DNA of 64,000 nucleotides from Virgibacillus_N oceani_A (GTDB lineage: Bacteria > Bacillota > Bacilli > Bacillales > Amphibacillaceae). Both the position numbers and the translations under genes were made by a program. Location: assembly GCA_041521345.1 (NCBI GenBank), contig JBGOHB010000015.1; one strand, written 5' to 3'. The notes under the pieces were generated by a model. That model made no database searches, was not told the origin of the DNA, and saw nothing but the letters and a program-made list of their open reading frames with translations. Shown here in pieces: positions 37,590 to 46,439 of this stretch (positions are counted from its first letter, which is position 1; the number at the start of each line of letters is the position of its first letter).

Positions 37590-37865
37590 TTATTTTTCGA
37601 CTAACTTCAGTCTAAACACTCCCTCTTCTTCTTCTTTATACAGATTAGTAACCGATGTAGCGTAGTTGGAGATTATGGCACGGAATTCAAGACCATCATC
37701 CGGGACGTTAACAATAAAATCATTTTCGTAAAGCAGTGTAGTCACATCATGATAATCCTCATGCGTTACCGTAAACTCAAAACTTACCTTCTTTCCATCA
37801 GTAGCTTCTCTTTTAAAATTCCTTGCCTCAATTGGATAATTATTAATCCATATTTTCTTATTCAT
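37590..37865 (-). CDS. DUF3219 family protein (YkvR-like)
   Basis: 91 aa small cytoplasmic protein resembling Bacillus YkvR (KKIWINNYPIEARNF, HDVTTLLYENDFIVNVPD, ISNYATSVTNLYKE). Function unknown. The ATG at 37865 is 5-6 bases after AAAGGGTGAT; upstream GTG 37874 and ATG 37871 overlap that site. Monocistronic. Confidence 0.75.
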   Translation of the reverse strand: MNKKIWINNYPIEARNFKREATDGKKVSFEFTVTHEDYHDVTTLLYENDFIVNVPDDGLEFRAIISNYATSVTNLYKEEEEGVFRLKLVEK

Positions 37866-37999
37866 TGTCATCACCCTTTAACACATATTAACAGTTTGAA
37901 TGCATGAGATAAAACCCTCGGGCTTGACTCTTGTAGAAATAAGCTGCAATCGTTAAGATGTTAATTAGTGAGATATTTTATAGAAAAGAGCTGAAATCC

Positions 38000-38443
38000 A
38001 TGAAAATATACGTCGATGCAGATGCCAGCCCGGTTAAAAATATTGTCATTGAAGAAGCTGCAACAGCAGAAATTCCAGTTTTGCTCGTCACCAGTTTTTC
38101 TCATTATTCCCCTGAAGAACAGCCCGCCGGTGTAGAAACCATTTATGTTGATACAGGAGCTGATGCTGCAGATTACAGGATTATGAAAATGGCAGAAAAA
38201 GGAGACATTATTATAACGCAAGATTACGGTCTTGCCTCCCTCGGCTTGGCTAAAGGCTGTACCGTTCTACACCATAAAGGGTTTGTTTACACAAATGATA
38301 ATATCGATCAGCTGCTGCAGACTCGCTATTTGAGTGCTATGGCCAGAAAAAGCGGCAAACGAACTAAAGGCCCGAAACCATTTACCGACGAAGACAAAAC
38401 TAAATTCAGGGAGCTGTTAAAGAAGGTTATTGGAAGCAAATAA
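38000..38443 (+). CDS. YaiI/YqxD family protein (DUF188)
   Basis: 147 aa, PIN-like fold family of unknown role. The start KIYVDADASPVKNIVIEEA and the RYDPR-like central blocks GADAADYRIMKMAEKGDIII and TQDYGLASLGLAKGCTVLH are the family signature, as is the C-terminal KGPKPFTDEDKTKF. The ATG at 38000 is chosen over the longer frame from 37958 because homologues begin at MKIYVDAD. Conserved aspartates suggest metal binding. Confidence 0.85.
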   Translation: MKIYVDADASPVKNIVIEEAATAEIPVLLVTSFSHYSPEEQPAGVETIYVDTGADAADYRIMKMAEKGDIIITQDYGLASLGLAKGCTVLHHKGFVYTNDNIDQLLQTRYLSAMARKSGKRTKGPKPFTDEDKTKFRELLKKVIGSK

Positions 38444-38468
38444 CTTTCTTGATTGCTGAAAAATAGAA

Positions 38469-38493
38469 GTATCAGCAGAAAGTATGCTGATAC
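38469..38493. terminator. Bidirectional hairpin between convergent genes
   Basis: GTATCAGCA and TGCTGATAC form a perfect 9-bp stem. T-rich sequence follows on the plus side and A/T-rich on the minus side, between the YqxD and thioesterase stops. Confidence 0.6.
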
Positions 38494-38499
38494 ATCTCT

Positions 38500-38970
38500 T
38501 TATTTTACTGCCGCCCTTCTCTCCCTGTTTCTCTTCCTGGAAGGGGCCGTCTCATGCAATTTAATTTCCTCTTCCATTTCAGGATACACTTTTGGAACAG
38601 GAACCGGCTTACCTTCTTCATTAACAGCAACCATTGTCAGGAAAGACTCTGTCGTCAGTTTTTCTTCATTTTTAATCAGATCATGCGCGATAACTTTTAC
38701 ATACACCTCCATTGAACTAGTACCTGTATATGTTACAAATGCTTCCAATGTTAATGAATCACCTACTTTTGCAGATGAAAGAAAGTCCACCGAATCGATC
38801 GAAGCTGTAACAACTGCACTCTTTGCATGCTTCATTGCTGTCAGAGCTGCAATTTCATCAATATATGAAAGTACTTTCCCGCCAAATATCGTGTCCAAAT
38901 GATTCGTATCCGGTGGTAGCACCAATCTAGTTTGAATCGTTTTTGAACTTTGGATTGTTACTTTTTCCAC
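38500..38970 (-). CDS. Acyl-CoA thioesterase, hotdog fold (YkhA/BACH type)
   Basis: Hydrolyses acyl-CoA. 156 aa, single hotdog domain with the signature DTNHLDTIFGGKVLSYIDEIA (Asn and Asp catalytic region) and VVTASIDSVDFLSSAKVGD. The C-terminus is basic (PSRKRNRERRAAVK). The longer frame to 39033 lacks a ribosome binding site; GTG 38970 lies 8 bases after AAGGAGG and gives the normal family start. A cobalamin riboswitch-like element lies 130 bases upstream on the same strand, which is unexpected for a thioesterase. Confidence 0.88.
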   Translation of the reverse strand: MEKVTIQSSKTIQTRLVLPPDTNHLDTIFGGKVLSYIDEIAALTAMKHAKSAVVTASIDSVDFLSSAKVGDSLTLEAFVTYTGTSSMEVYVKVIAHDLIKNEEKLTTESFLTMVAVNEEGKPVPVPKVYPEMEEEIKLHETAPSRKRNRERRAAVK

Positions 38971-39099
38971 AGATATAACCTCCTTGAAAAATAAACAACA
39001 CCCTCTACATGAGAAGATGCCAAACACAATCACATTAATTCCAAATATATGAAATCAATAAAACGCAACACCCTCCTATCTCCCGTAGGATTAAAATGT

Positions 39100-39275
39100 C
39101 CTTCCTGATGGCAGGTATCCTGGCTAAGATTCATCAAGCTTCTTCCCTTCCCATTTCCATAAAGAAACAGTGGTTACAAAAAGCTCTCCTCATAACAGTG
39201 GCGGGACCGCGTTGGATTTACACCAACTTCCCTTTTAAACTTATGAAAAAGTCACCATAGGCAAGATATTCAATT
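39100..39275 (-). promoter_or_regulatory. Cobalamin (B12) riboswitch
   Basis: The minus strand contains the diagnostic aptamer blocks in order: AAAAGGGAAGTTGGTGTAAA, TCCAACGCGGTCCCGCCACT (B12 box region), then GCCAGGATACCTGCCATCAG near the 3' end. The first gene downstream on that strand is the acyl-CoA thioesterase; no cobalamin transport or synthesis gene is visible. A short stem-like CCTACGGGAGATAGG follows, but no clear terminator. Confidence 0.85.
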
Positions 39276-39513
39276 GTATTTATCATACCATTTATATAAA
39301 TTACTGTCCTACTATTCTTAAAGAGAAATATCATAATAATTTTCAATGAGCTATTATCGATATTATAGCAAAGCAAACAGTTATTAAGGCAGGCAGAGAG
39401 ATCTATTCGATACACTTGCAATGTAGCTGAAAGAAGGTCGCTACATTGGCTAATTTCTCAATAATTTGGTACCATCATTCATAAGAAAACGTGCGTGAAG
39501 GGAGAGCTCGAAA

Positions 39514-40647
39514 TTGAAAATTGTATCCATGGAACCGACACCAAGTCCATATTCCATGAAAATTAATGTGGATGAGGAACTGGCTGACGGTCAAACCGAA
39601 AATTATAAGCTCGACGATGACTTAAGTGCAGCACCTGAATATATAAAAGAATTGTTTGCCATCAATGGCGTCAAAGGACTTTATCGTGTCATTGACTTTA
39701 TTGCACTAGAACGAAATCCCCGGGTTTCTTGGGAAGAGATCTTACCTGAAGTAAGGAAGGTTCTTGGGTCTGAAGATGAATCCACTGACCTATTTTCAAA
39801 GGCGGCGGATGATGCCGATGATGCATTTGGCGAAGTAAGTGTGCTCATTCAAATGATCCGCTATATCCCGACACAAGTGAAACTTGAAGAAGGAGACAAC
39901 GAGAAGCGGTTTGCTCTTCCTGAGAGGTTTACGGAGGCAGCGATGAAAGCAGCTGAGGCCGCTGATAATTATTTGATGGAAAGAACTTGGGCAGAGCAAA
40001 AGCCGCGGTATGGCGAAATGGATGAAATAGGTAATGAAGTAGTGGAGGAATTATCTGCTACCTATGATTCCGAGCGATTGAATGAACTCGTGGAACTGGC
40101 TTTAAATAATGAATCGCAGGCTGAGGAACGCAGGCCGAAGAAAGTCACACTGGAAATGCTGGATCAGCCAAACTGGAAGGATCGTTATGCTGCACTAGAT
40201 CGGATGAACCCACAAAAAGAAGACCTTCCTGTACTTGATAAAGCACTTGATGACGAAAAAGCATCTGTTCGGCGGCTTGCCACCGCCTATTTGGGAATGA
40301 TTGAAGAACCGGAGACTCTCCCTATTTTATATAAAGCATTAAAGGATAAAGCCGTTAACGTGAGACGGACCGCAGGGGACTGTTTATCAGATCTTGGATT
40401 TGAAGAAGCGATTCCGGAAATGATTAAAACATTATCTGATAAAAGCCGTATCGTCCGCTGGCGGGCAGCTATGTTTTTATATGAAGTCGGTGATGAGACA
40501 GCCATCCCTGCACTTCGGGAAGCTTTAGATGATCCGGAGTTTGAAGTACGTATGCAAGTGAAAATGGCGCTGGCGAGAATTGAAAGCGGCAAGGAAGCGG
40601 AAGGATCTATTTGGAATCAGATGGCAAAAGCTGCGAAAGAAAAATAA
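39514..40647 (+). CDS. Conserved virulence factor C-like protein (YpgR; Nfu_N plus HEAT repeats)
   Basis: 377 aa cytoplasmic protein. Residues 1-85 form an Nfu/NifU N-terminal scaffold-like domain (KIVSMEPTPSPYSMKINVDE). From about 225 onward there are HEAT-like helical repeats (DEKASVRRLATAYLGMIEEP, DKAVNVRRTAGDCLSDLGFE, DKSRIVRWRAAMFLYEVGDE). Homologues are YpgR in Bacillus and CvfC in Staphylococcus; the molecular role is not established. TTG start at 39514 follows GAAGGGAGAG. Monocistronic with a strong terminator. Confidence 0.85.
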   Translation: MKIVSMEPTPSPYSMKINVDEELADGQTENYKLDDDLSAAPEYIKELFAINGVKGLYRVIDFIALERNPRVSWEEILPEVRKVLGSEDESTDLFSKAADDADDAFGEVSVLIQMIRYIPTQVKLEEGDNEKRFALPERFTEAAMKAAEAADNYLMERTWAEQKPRYGEMDEIGNEVVEELSATYDSERLNELVELALNNESQAEERRPKKVTLEMLDQPNWKDRYAALDRMNPQKEDLPVLDKALDDEKASVRRLATAYLGMIEEPETLPILYKALKDKAVNVRRTAGDCLSDLGFEEAIPEMIKTLSDKSRIVRWRAAMFLYEVGDETAIPALREALDDPEFEVRMQVKMALARIESGKEAEGSIWNQMAKAAKEK

Positions 40648-40656
40648 CACACGAAA

Positions 40657-40685
40657 AGACTCCCGGCCAGGTTAAGCGGGAGTCT
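40657..40685. terminator. Strong bidirectional terminator
   Basis: AGACTCCCG / CGGGAGTCT perfect 9-bp stem, then GTTTTACGTTT on the plus strand and CTTTTCG on the minus, between two convergent genes. Confidence 0.82.
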
Positions 40686-40694
40686 GTTTTACGT

Positions 40695-40922
40695 TTAGCC
40701 CATTATTGCTGCAAATTTTTTATTCCTATCTTCCCTTTCCTCTTCCGAAGACAGATCATATTTTTTCAATAGGTGAAAAACCTCGTTCAGCGTTTCCTGG
40801 GAAAGATCGGTGTCCAAAAAGTGATGTATTTTCTTGTTTAACTCCACCGGCAAAAATGCTTCCTGATTCTTCAACTTCTTCACGACTGATTCATGCGAAT
40901 GATCGATGTTGCAAACTCCCAT
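40695..40922 (-). CDS. Small conserved Bacillaceae protein of unknown function
   Basis: 75 aa, soluble and charged (MGVCNIDHSHESVVKKLKNQ, then SQETLNEVFHLLKKYDLSSE). It resembles small group-specific proteins of Bacillaceae with no assigned role. ATG at 40922 is 6-7 bases after AGGGAAGGTG; the GTG at 40931 is too close to it. Monocistronic. Confidence 0.7.
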   Translation of the reverse strand: MGVCNIDHSHESVVKKLKNQEAFLPVELNKKIHHFLDTDLSQETLNEVFHLLKKYDLSSEEEREDRNKKFAAIMG

Positions 40923-40942
40923 TTTATTCACCTTCCCTGTAA

Positions 40943-41231
40943 GATGTTATACTCCTATACTAGCATGATCATCAGTTTATTTATATTATTTATTTGGCAA
41001 TTTACTCTGTTCGAGCAAAGCTGAGGCAAGTGACATTCTTTAGCACAGCATATAAAAAATTATGCCGCTACACTTTTTTTATGTTAAAATCATAAAAAAG
41101 ATGTTGCAATTTTATGAATTAAAATATGGATTAATTAAAGAAGAGATAAATAGTGAGCGATTTATATAATAAATATGATGAATCGATTCGGTTTATCTTA
41201 TCAACACTCTTTTCGAATGTTAATGCATCTC
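40943..41231. other. Gene-free stretch
   Basis: No gene seen. A short A/T inverted repeat (TTTTTTTATG / CATAAAAAAG, about 41073-41100) is the only structure. Confidence 0.5.
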
Positions 41232-41339
41232 ACCTATCAACTTGAAGACGTCTATTCCATCGAAAATGAAACCTTCACATCCACTATTTTTCCTAATGTT
41301 ACTTTTGCCATTGATGATATTTTTGGTTTTCTGGATTAA
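41232..41339 (+). pseudogene. Duplicated 3' end of a Uma2-family nuclease gene
   Basis: TYQLEDVYSIENETFTSTIF followed by PNVTFAIDDIFGFLD nearly repeats the C-terminus of the downstream Uma2 gene (QPEDVYSIEKETFTSTIFAD and onward). The rest of the gene is absent. It is the trace of a second, mostly deleted copy. Confidence 0.75.
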
Positions 41340-41520
41340 TCCTAATTGGAGATTTCATAATAAACTTCTATAACAAATATGTTCCATATACAGGCGTTTT
41401 CAGTTCTTTTATACACCCAATTTGTCTATACATAATATTCATTACTTAGCCTGTTAAAACTATTTTTATAAATACACTTTATATTTCTATATAGTATCCT
41501 AATGAAAGGAGTAAATTAAA

Positions 41521-42098
41521 TGTCTCAGCTTGATATAATAAGAAATATACACTGGAAGAATTTCTGGATTATGTAAAGGAAGAAGAAAGGACAGAACTAT
41601 ATGAAGGCACTCCTGTTATTATGGCTCCGGCTTCCTATGAACATGAGGGTGTGATAGCAAAATTAATTAGCAAATTTGATAACGCTACAGGAATTTCCTG
41701 CCTTGTATTTGGCAGCAATCTTCAGGTAATCTTTCCATTTAAAGATGAGAATAAAAGGTAAAGATGATGTAACCGTGATGCCTGATATTTCCATCGTCAG
41801 TGATAAAAGCAAACTTCGTAATAAACGCTGTTATGGGGCACCTGATTTGGTAGTTGAAGTGCTATCCCCAAGTACGGCCCGTAATGACCGCCTGTTAAAA
41901 CTAAACTACTATGAAAAAGCTGGTGTAAGAGAATACTTAATCGTTGATCATCAAAACCAAATTATTGAAAAATATATACTGAATGAAGGTTCTTACCAAC
42001 CCGAAGATGTCTATTCTATTGAAAAAGAAACCTTCACATCCACCATCTTTGCTGATGTTACTTTTGCCATTGATGATATTTTTGGTTTTCTGGATTAA
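41521..42098 (+). pseudogene. Uma2-family (DUF820) PD-(D/E)XK nuclease, frameshifted
   Basis: The gene starts MSQLD after AAAGGAG, shifts frame within the first codons to YTLEEFLDYVKEEERTELYE, and shifts again near 41750 to the long final frame (DVTVMPDISIVSDKSKLRNK and APDLVVEVLSPSTARNDRLL). The core nuclease motifs PD..VVEV and YYEKAGVREYLIVD are intact, so the breaks are recent. Uma2 proteins are common in cyanobacteria and some Firmicutes; their role is uncertain. Confidence 0.72.
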
Positions 42099-42157
42099 CC
42101 CCAGTTAAAAATCGGCATTAATATGATTTCTTTAAAATAACATCGATTTTCTGCCTC

Positions 42158-42760
42158 TTAAAATAATGCTTTTTTAATTCTACGTATTTCTTTAAAAGTA
42201 ACGCTAAACCGATCTACCAATTTCCCGAGTTTCCTTCGCCTATCGGGAAGTAATTCAATCGAAGCGGATTCGGCAATACTTTCGACTACCCTTTCAATGG
42301 ACTTATCACCCGTCTGGATATACTCCTTTAAAAGCGGATTTTCCAAGTCTTTTATTCGACCTTCCGATTGCTGGTATGCCCATGAATTCTTGCCTTCTAA
42401 TCTTTTTCTAGCCGTTGTTCAATCGTTTGTTTGAAAGCTGAAAGTGCAAAATGTTTTACGTCTATACTGTGTTTTCGCAGGTTTCCGATGATTTCATCAA
42501 AATACATTGGTAAGCGTCATCGGTACGATTATAACCCCATCATATTCCTGGGAAATAGCTTTTAGCAATTTATAATTGGATTCCCGCCAAAGCGGATAAT
42601 CTTGAAAGTCACTTTTTGAAATCTCTTTTGGAACATTTTTCATGAGTACGTAACCGATTCTTTCCGGATCATAAACAAACGCATTTTCGATCCTTCTATT
42701 TAATTCATATGCCACTGTAGTCTTACCTGCCCCAAAGATACCATTAATCCACAGAGTCAT
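42158..42760 (-). pseudogene. tmrB: Tunicamycin resistance protein TmrB-like, frameshifted
   Basis: The N-terminal 87 codons match TmrB (WINGIFGAGKTTVAYELNRR with P-loop, FVYDPERIGYVLMKNVPKEI, DYPLWRESNYKLLKAISQEY). After a frameshift near 42500 the similarity continues (EIIGNLRKHSIDVKHFALSA) and after another near 42370-42410 it ends in the frame NPLLKEYIQTGDKSIERVVE. In Bacillus subtilis TmrB gives tunicamycin resistance at the membrane. Confidence 0.78.
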
Positions 42761-42887
42761 ATCATCACCCCGCTGATTACCTTCATAATATCATATTACT
42801 TCTGAGCACACTGGACAACAAAAACCATATCATTTATACTGATATTAACTAATAACGAAAGGGTGAACCAAGGGAACATGAAATACT

Positions 42888-43078
42888 AATCCTATTTTTC
42901 GAAAACATTCAAGTGAATGCGTGCCAAACAGCAGGTCTCATCTGCGCTGTTTTGCCATGCTTTCTTCTGAATTTTTCAGAATAGGATTGATGTATTTGTG
43001 TTTCTGTACAAAGGGAGCAGTCTCTTTTTCACCGTTCACATTGCCTCCTATTCTGAAACAGAACAGGAGGCATTTTTT
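42888..43078 (+). promoter_or_regulatory. Leader with transcription attenuator of the ABC-F gene
   Basis: A terminator (TGCCTCCTATTCTG / CAGAACAGGAGGCA then TTTTTT, 43042-43078) ends 35 bases before the ABC-F start. Its left arm CCTATTCTGA (43047-43056) is exactly complementary to TCAGAATAGG at 42976-42985, which in turn can pair with AATCCTATT at 42888-42896. These mutually exclusive pairings fit an attenuator. A tiny candidate leader ORF, ATG AAA TAC TAA, lies at 42878-42889. Confidence 0.72.
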
Positions 43079-43112
43079 GTCTCCAGAATAAGAACGAAAC
43101 GGAGATGAATGT

Positions 43113-44690
43113 ATGATTTTACTGGAAGCTAATCTTATAAAAGTCTATATAAAAGACCGTCTTCTTTTCGATGTGGAAAATTTAAAAATCCAAAAGAAGG
43201 ACAGATTTGGATTAGTTGGGAAAAACGGCAGCGGGAAAACAACATTATTGGAAGTACTTGCAGGCAGCAAGCAGCCTGATGAAGGCAATGTCTCCATCCA
43301 TGGAACTGTAGAGCTCCTCCCCCAACTGAAAAGCACCCGGACGACCAAAAGCGGCGGCGAGATAACACAGGACTATATCAATCGTTCCATTGCCAAGAAA
43401 ACAGATATCCTATTTGCAGACGAACCAACAACAAATTTAGATACAGACCACATTGAAAAACTGGAAAAACAGTTCACTAAATGGCAGGGAGCCATCGTCA
43501 TTATTTCCCATGACCGGGAATTTCTTGATTCCCAGTGCAATCTGATTTGGGAGCTGGATGATGGTAAATTCACAGCATACAAAGGAAATTATTCGGACTA
43601 TGTTTCACAAAAGGAACTGGAAATGAGACAGCAGGAAAATGCATACGACCAGTATGTGAAAAAGAAAAAACAACTGGAAAGAGCGCTGGAAGAAAAAGAA
43701 CAAAAGGCACAGCGGGCAACAAAAAAGCCCAAAAATATAAGTCCTTCAGAGGCTAACGTAAAAGGAGCCAAGCCTTACTTTGCCAATAAACAAAAGAAGC
43801 TGCGTAAAGTGGCCAAAGCAATGGAAACCCGGCTTGAACAAATGGAGGAAGTAGAAAAAGTAAAAGAAATACCACCTATTAAAATGAATCTCCCCCATGA
43901 GAAAACGTTTAAAGGAAAAGTCGTTTTGCGGGTGGAGAACCTGGCGGGGAAAATAAAGAACCACATTCTGTGGAACAAAACCACTTTTCATGTAAGAGGT
44001 GGGGACAAAATAGCAATTATCGGAAAAAACGGCACGGGAAAAACAACGCTATTAAAAAAGATCAAAGATGAAACGGATGGAATCATCCGCTCCCCTTCCA
44101 TGAAAATTGGTTACTTCAGCCAAAAACTGGATGTGCTGGATGTAAATAGGTCCATCCTGGAAAACGTCAGTGAAACATCAAAACAGGATGAAACTTTTAT
44201 TCGAACGGTGCTCGCAAGGCTGCATTTTTACCGGGACGATGTGTATAAAAAAGTAGAAGTACTAAGCGGCGGTGAGCGTGTAAAGGTCTCCTTTGCCAAA
44301 TTATTTGTCAGCGATATCAACACACTTCTTCTGGATGAGCCGACTAATTTTCTCGATATTGAAGCTGTGAAAGCGTTGGAAGATCTGCTGCAAGACTATG
44401 AAGGAACAGTAATGTTAGTTTCTCATGATCGGAGATTTCTGCAAAATACTGCTTCGCGGATTTTAACAATCGAAAATAAAGAAATTACATTATTCGAAGG
44501 CTCTTATCAGGAATTTAAAGAAAATGTTCCACGAAAAACCGATCCAAATGAAGATGAACTTCAGGTTATCGAAACAAAAATAACGGAAGTCTTAAGCAAG
44601 CTTAGTATTGACCCTTCTGAAGAGTTGGATCAAGAATTTCAAAAATTGCTAGCACGGAAAAAAGAACTGGAAAATGGCAGCAATAAATAG
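43113..44690 (+). CDS. ABC-F ribosomal protection protein, Vga type
   Basis: 525 aa cytoplasmic tandem ATPase. Walker A motifs are VGKNGSGKTTL and IGKNGTGKTTL; Walker B motifs are LFADEPTTNLD and LLLDEPTNFLD, with signatures KSGGE and LSGGERVKVSF. The inter-domain linker and Vga-characteristic segments (KAQRATKKPKNISPSEANVK, GAKPYFANKQKKLRK) and the C-terminal tail TKITEVLSKLSIDPSEELDQ closely follow staphylococcal Vga proteins. Such proteins displace lincosamides, streptogramin A and pleuromutilins from the ribosome. GGAG lies 8 bases before the ATG. An attenuator upstream suggests antibiotic-inducible expression. Confidence 0.92.
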   Translation: MILLEANLIKVYIKDRLLFDVENLKIQKKDRFGLVGKNGSGKTTLLEVLAGSKQPDEGNVSIHGTVELLPQLKSTRTTKSGGEITQDYINRSIAKKTDILFADEPTTNLDTDHIEKLEKQFTKWQGAIVIISHDREFLDSQCNLIWELDDGKFTAYKGNYSDYVSQKELEMRQQENAYDQYVKKKKQLERALEEKEQKAQRATKKPKNISPSEANVKGAKPYFANKQKKLRKVAKAMETRLEQMEEVEKVKEIPPIKMNLPHEKTFKGKVVLRVENLAGKIKNHILWNKTTFHVRGGDKIAIIGKNGTGKTTLLKKIKDETDGIIRSPSMKIGYFSQKLDVLDVNRSILENVSETSKQDETFIRTVLARLHFYRDDVYKKVEVLSGGERVKVSFAKLFVSDINTLLLDEPTNFLDIEAVKALEDLLQDYEGTVMLVSHDRRFLQNTASRILTIENKEITLFEGSYQEFKENVPRKTDPNEDELQVIETKITEVLSKLSIDPSEELDQEFQKLLARKKELENGSNK

Positions 44691-44737
44691 GATGCCAACT
44701 CGAGAAAAATTCTTCTTGGATCTTTTATTCAATTATA

Positions 44738-44775
44738 AAACCAGCAGCTTCAATACGATTGAAGCTGCTGGTTTT
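44738..44775. terminator. Bidirectional terminator
   Basis: CCAGCAGCTTCAAT / ATTGAAGCTGCTGG, a 14-bp perfect stem flanked by AAAA and TTTT, between convergent ABC-F and symporter genes. Confidence 0.85.
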
Positions 44776-44805
44776 AATCAGTTTTTACAAAAATAAGCTC
44801 AACTT

Positions 44806-46425
44806 CTAGTTCACTGCTTCTGCTTCGGAAGAAATATTCATATCTTTTGGCTTAACATAGATTATACCTGTAATGAACAAAGAAAGAATCGTCATAAAGC
44901 CAAACAGGCCAATAAGACCGGCTTGATGCAAAGGTCCAAAAAATATAACCGTAACGAACAATAGCAACCCGCTCGCAAAAACGGATGAAATCCCCTTGAT
45001 CGTATTTGTACGAGAGTTTACGATCCACCCTCCATAAGATGTCACCAGTGTCACCAACAGAATGGTGATAACATTCGTTGACATGCCAATCCAAACCGGA
45101 TGAATATCCAGGTAAAAGACGGTTGGATGCCATCCACCCAAGTAGTACCAGATTAAACCTGATGCAAACCCGGTTAACAACGAGCTAACCACCGCGCTTC
45201 GTGTCACCACCGGCCAAAATATCGCAGCTACAACAGGCGCGAATGTTGCTGAATTTCTAACTGTCCATGCCAGCACATTCCACCAGGCAGATTGTTCTGT
45301 CCGTAATAACCCAAACACGATCATTAGTCCGGTCAAAAGAAGCAGTGACCACTTCGTATATTTGACTAGTTGTTCGTTAGTTGCACCAGGGAACACAGCA
45401 CTTCCCACATCTTTGCCAAGACTTGTCGCTCCTGAAAATTGACATGGTCCACCCCAGCCAAGTGCACATGCCCATACACCTAAGAAAAACAGACCAACTA
45501 GTGGTGCAGGCAATACCTCCATTAAATACTGCGGCAGTGCGATCAGTCCTAGATTCCCATCCGGAACTACGATAGCCGCAGCTAAACCGAATAACACGCC
45601 GCATATAATAAAGGGAATTCCCATGAAGACAGCACCGATCATTCCCTTTTTACCTTCTTCCGGTGTTTTACAGGATAAAGCCATTTGGAAAGCAGCTTGG
45701 GCTAAGATGACATTTACTAAGAAAGTTCCAAACCAAGCGACAATGACTTGAATACCTGCACCACTAAGCTGGAACATTTCAGGTCGATCTATAGCCAATT
45801 GCTGCAGTCCTGCAATTCCGGGGTTTATGAAAAAGGCGATCATACCAACAATAAACATGATCAAAAACATAATGGTGTTCATGGATTGTGTAAAGGCAAC
45901 CGACCACATGCCTCCTGCCTGCAAATAGATGAATAATAGTATTGCAGTAAATGCTACTGAAAAGCTTAAAGAAATATCAGTAAATACATTCAATGCTGAA
46001 GCAAATGCAATCGCAGTAGCAACAGACCACATTGGAAATGCAAATGCAGTAATTGCACCGGAAATAGCTTTAGCCCGCCTGCCAAATTTATCCCCGATCA
46101 ATCCGGAGACTGTCACCATCATTTTATTACGAAAAGGCTTAATCATTAAAAAGGCGATAATCAGTACTTGAACCGTTTCCGCAACACCATACCATATGGC
46201 AGAAACGCCTGTTATATAGGATAGTTCTACAATCGATATGTAAGTTGACCCGGAAAATAAACCAGTAATACAAAATGCCACTGTCCACCACCTAAAGTTC
46301 CGCCCGCCAATGAAAAAGTTATCCCCATTGGAAGCTTTTCTTTTTGCCACATTACCGGCAATAATTAACAATAGTGTGTAAGCCAGCGCAAAAGTAATCA
46401 TCCAAATTCCATACGAAGTCATCAT
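44806..46425 (-). CDS. Sodium:solute symporter (SSS family), S-box controlled
   Basis: 539 aa with about 13 hydrophobic segments. SSS-family features include NFFIGGRNFRWWTVAFCITG, GDKFGRRAKAISGAITAFAF and LGVWACALGWGGPCQFSGAT. Start ATG at 46425 after AAAGGAGG. It follows the OsmC gene by 14 bases, and both lie downstream of a SAM-I riboswitch. That regulation predicts uptake of methionine, a methionine precursor or another organosulfur compound; the sequence itself does not specify the substrate. Confidence 0.88.
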   Translation of the reverse strand: MMTSYGIWMITFALAYTLLLIIAGNVAKRKASNGDNFFIGGRNFRWWTVAFCITGLFSGSTYISIVELSYITGVSAIWYGVAETVQVLIIAFLMIKPFRNKMMVTVSGLIGDKFGRRAKAISGAITAFAFPMWSVATAIAFASALNVFTDISLSFSVAFTAILLFIYLQAGGMWSVAFTQSMNTIMFLIMFIVGMIAFFINPGIAGLQQLAIDRPEMFQLSGAGIQVIVAWFGTFLVNVILAQAAFQMALSCKTPEEGKKGMIGAVFMGIPFIICGVLFGLAAAIVVPDGNLGLIALPQYLMEVLPAPLVGLFFLGVWACALGWGGPCQFSGATSLGKDVGSAVFPGATNEQLVKYTKWSLLLLTGLMIVFGLLRTEQSAWWNVLAWTVRNSATFAPVVAAIFWPVVTRSAVVSSLLTGFASGLIWYYLGGWHPTVFYLDIHPVWIGMSTNVITILLVTLVTSYGGWIVNSRTNTIKGISSVFASGLLLFVTVIFFGPLHQAGLIGLFGFMTILSLFITGIIYVKPKDMNISSEAEAVN

Positions 46426-46439
46426 TTTCCTCCTTTCTA

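Noticed and set aside
38453..38902. 149-codon plus-strand frame
   Set aside because: Antisense to the thioesterase gene, with no ribosome binding site or family.
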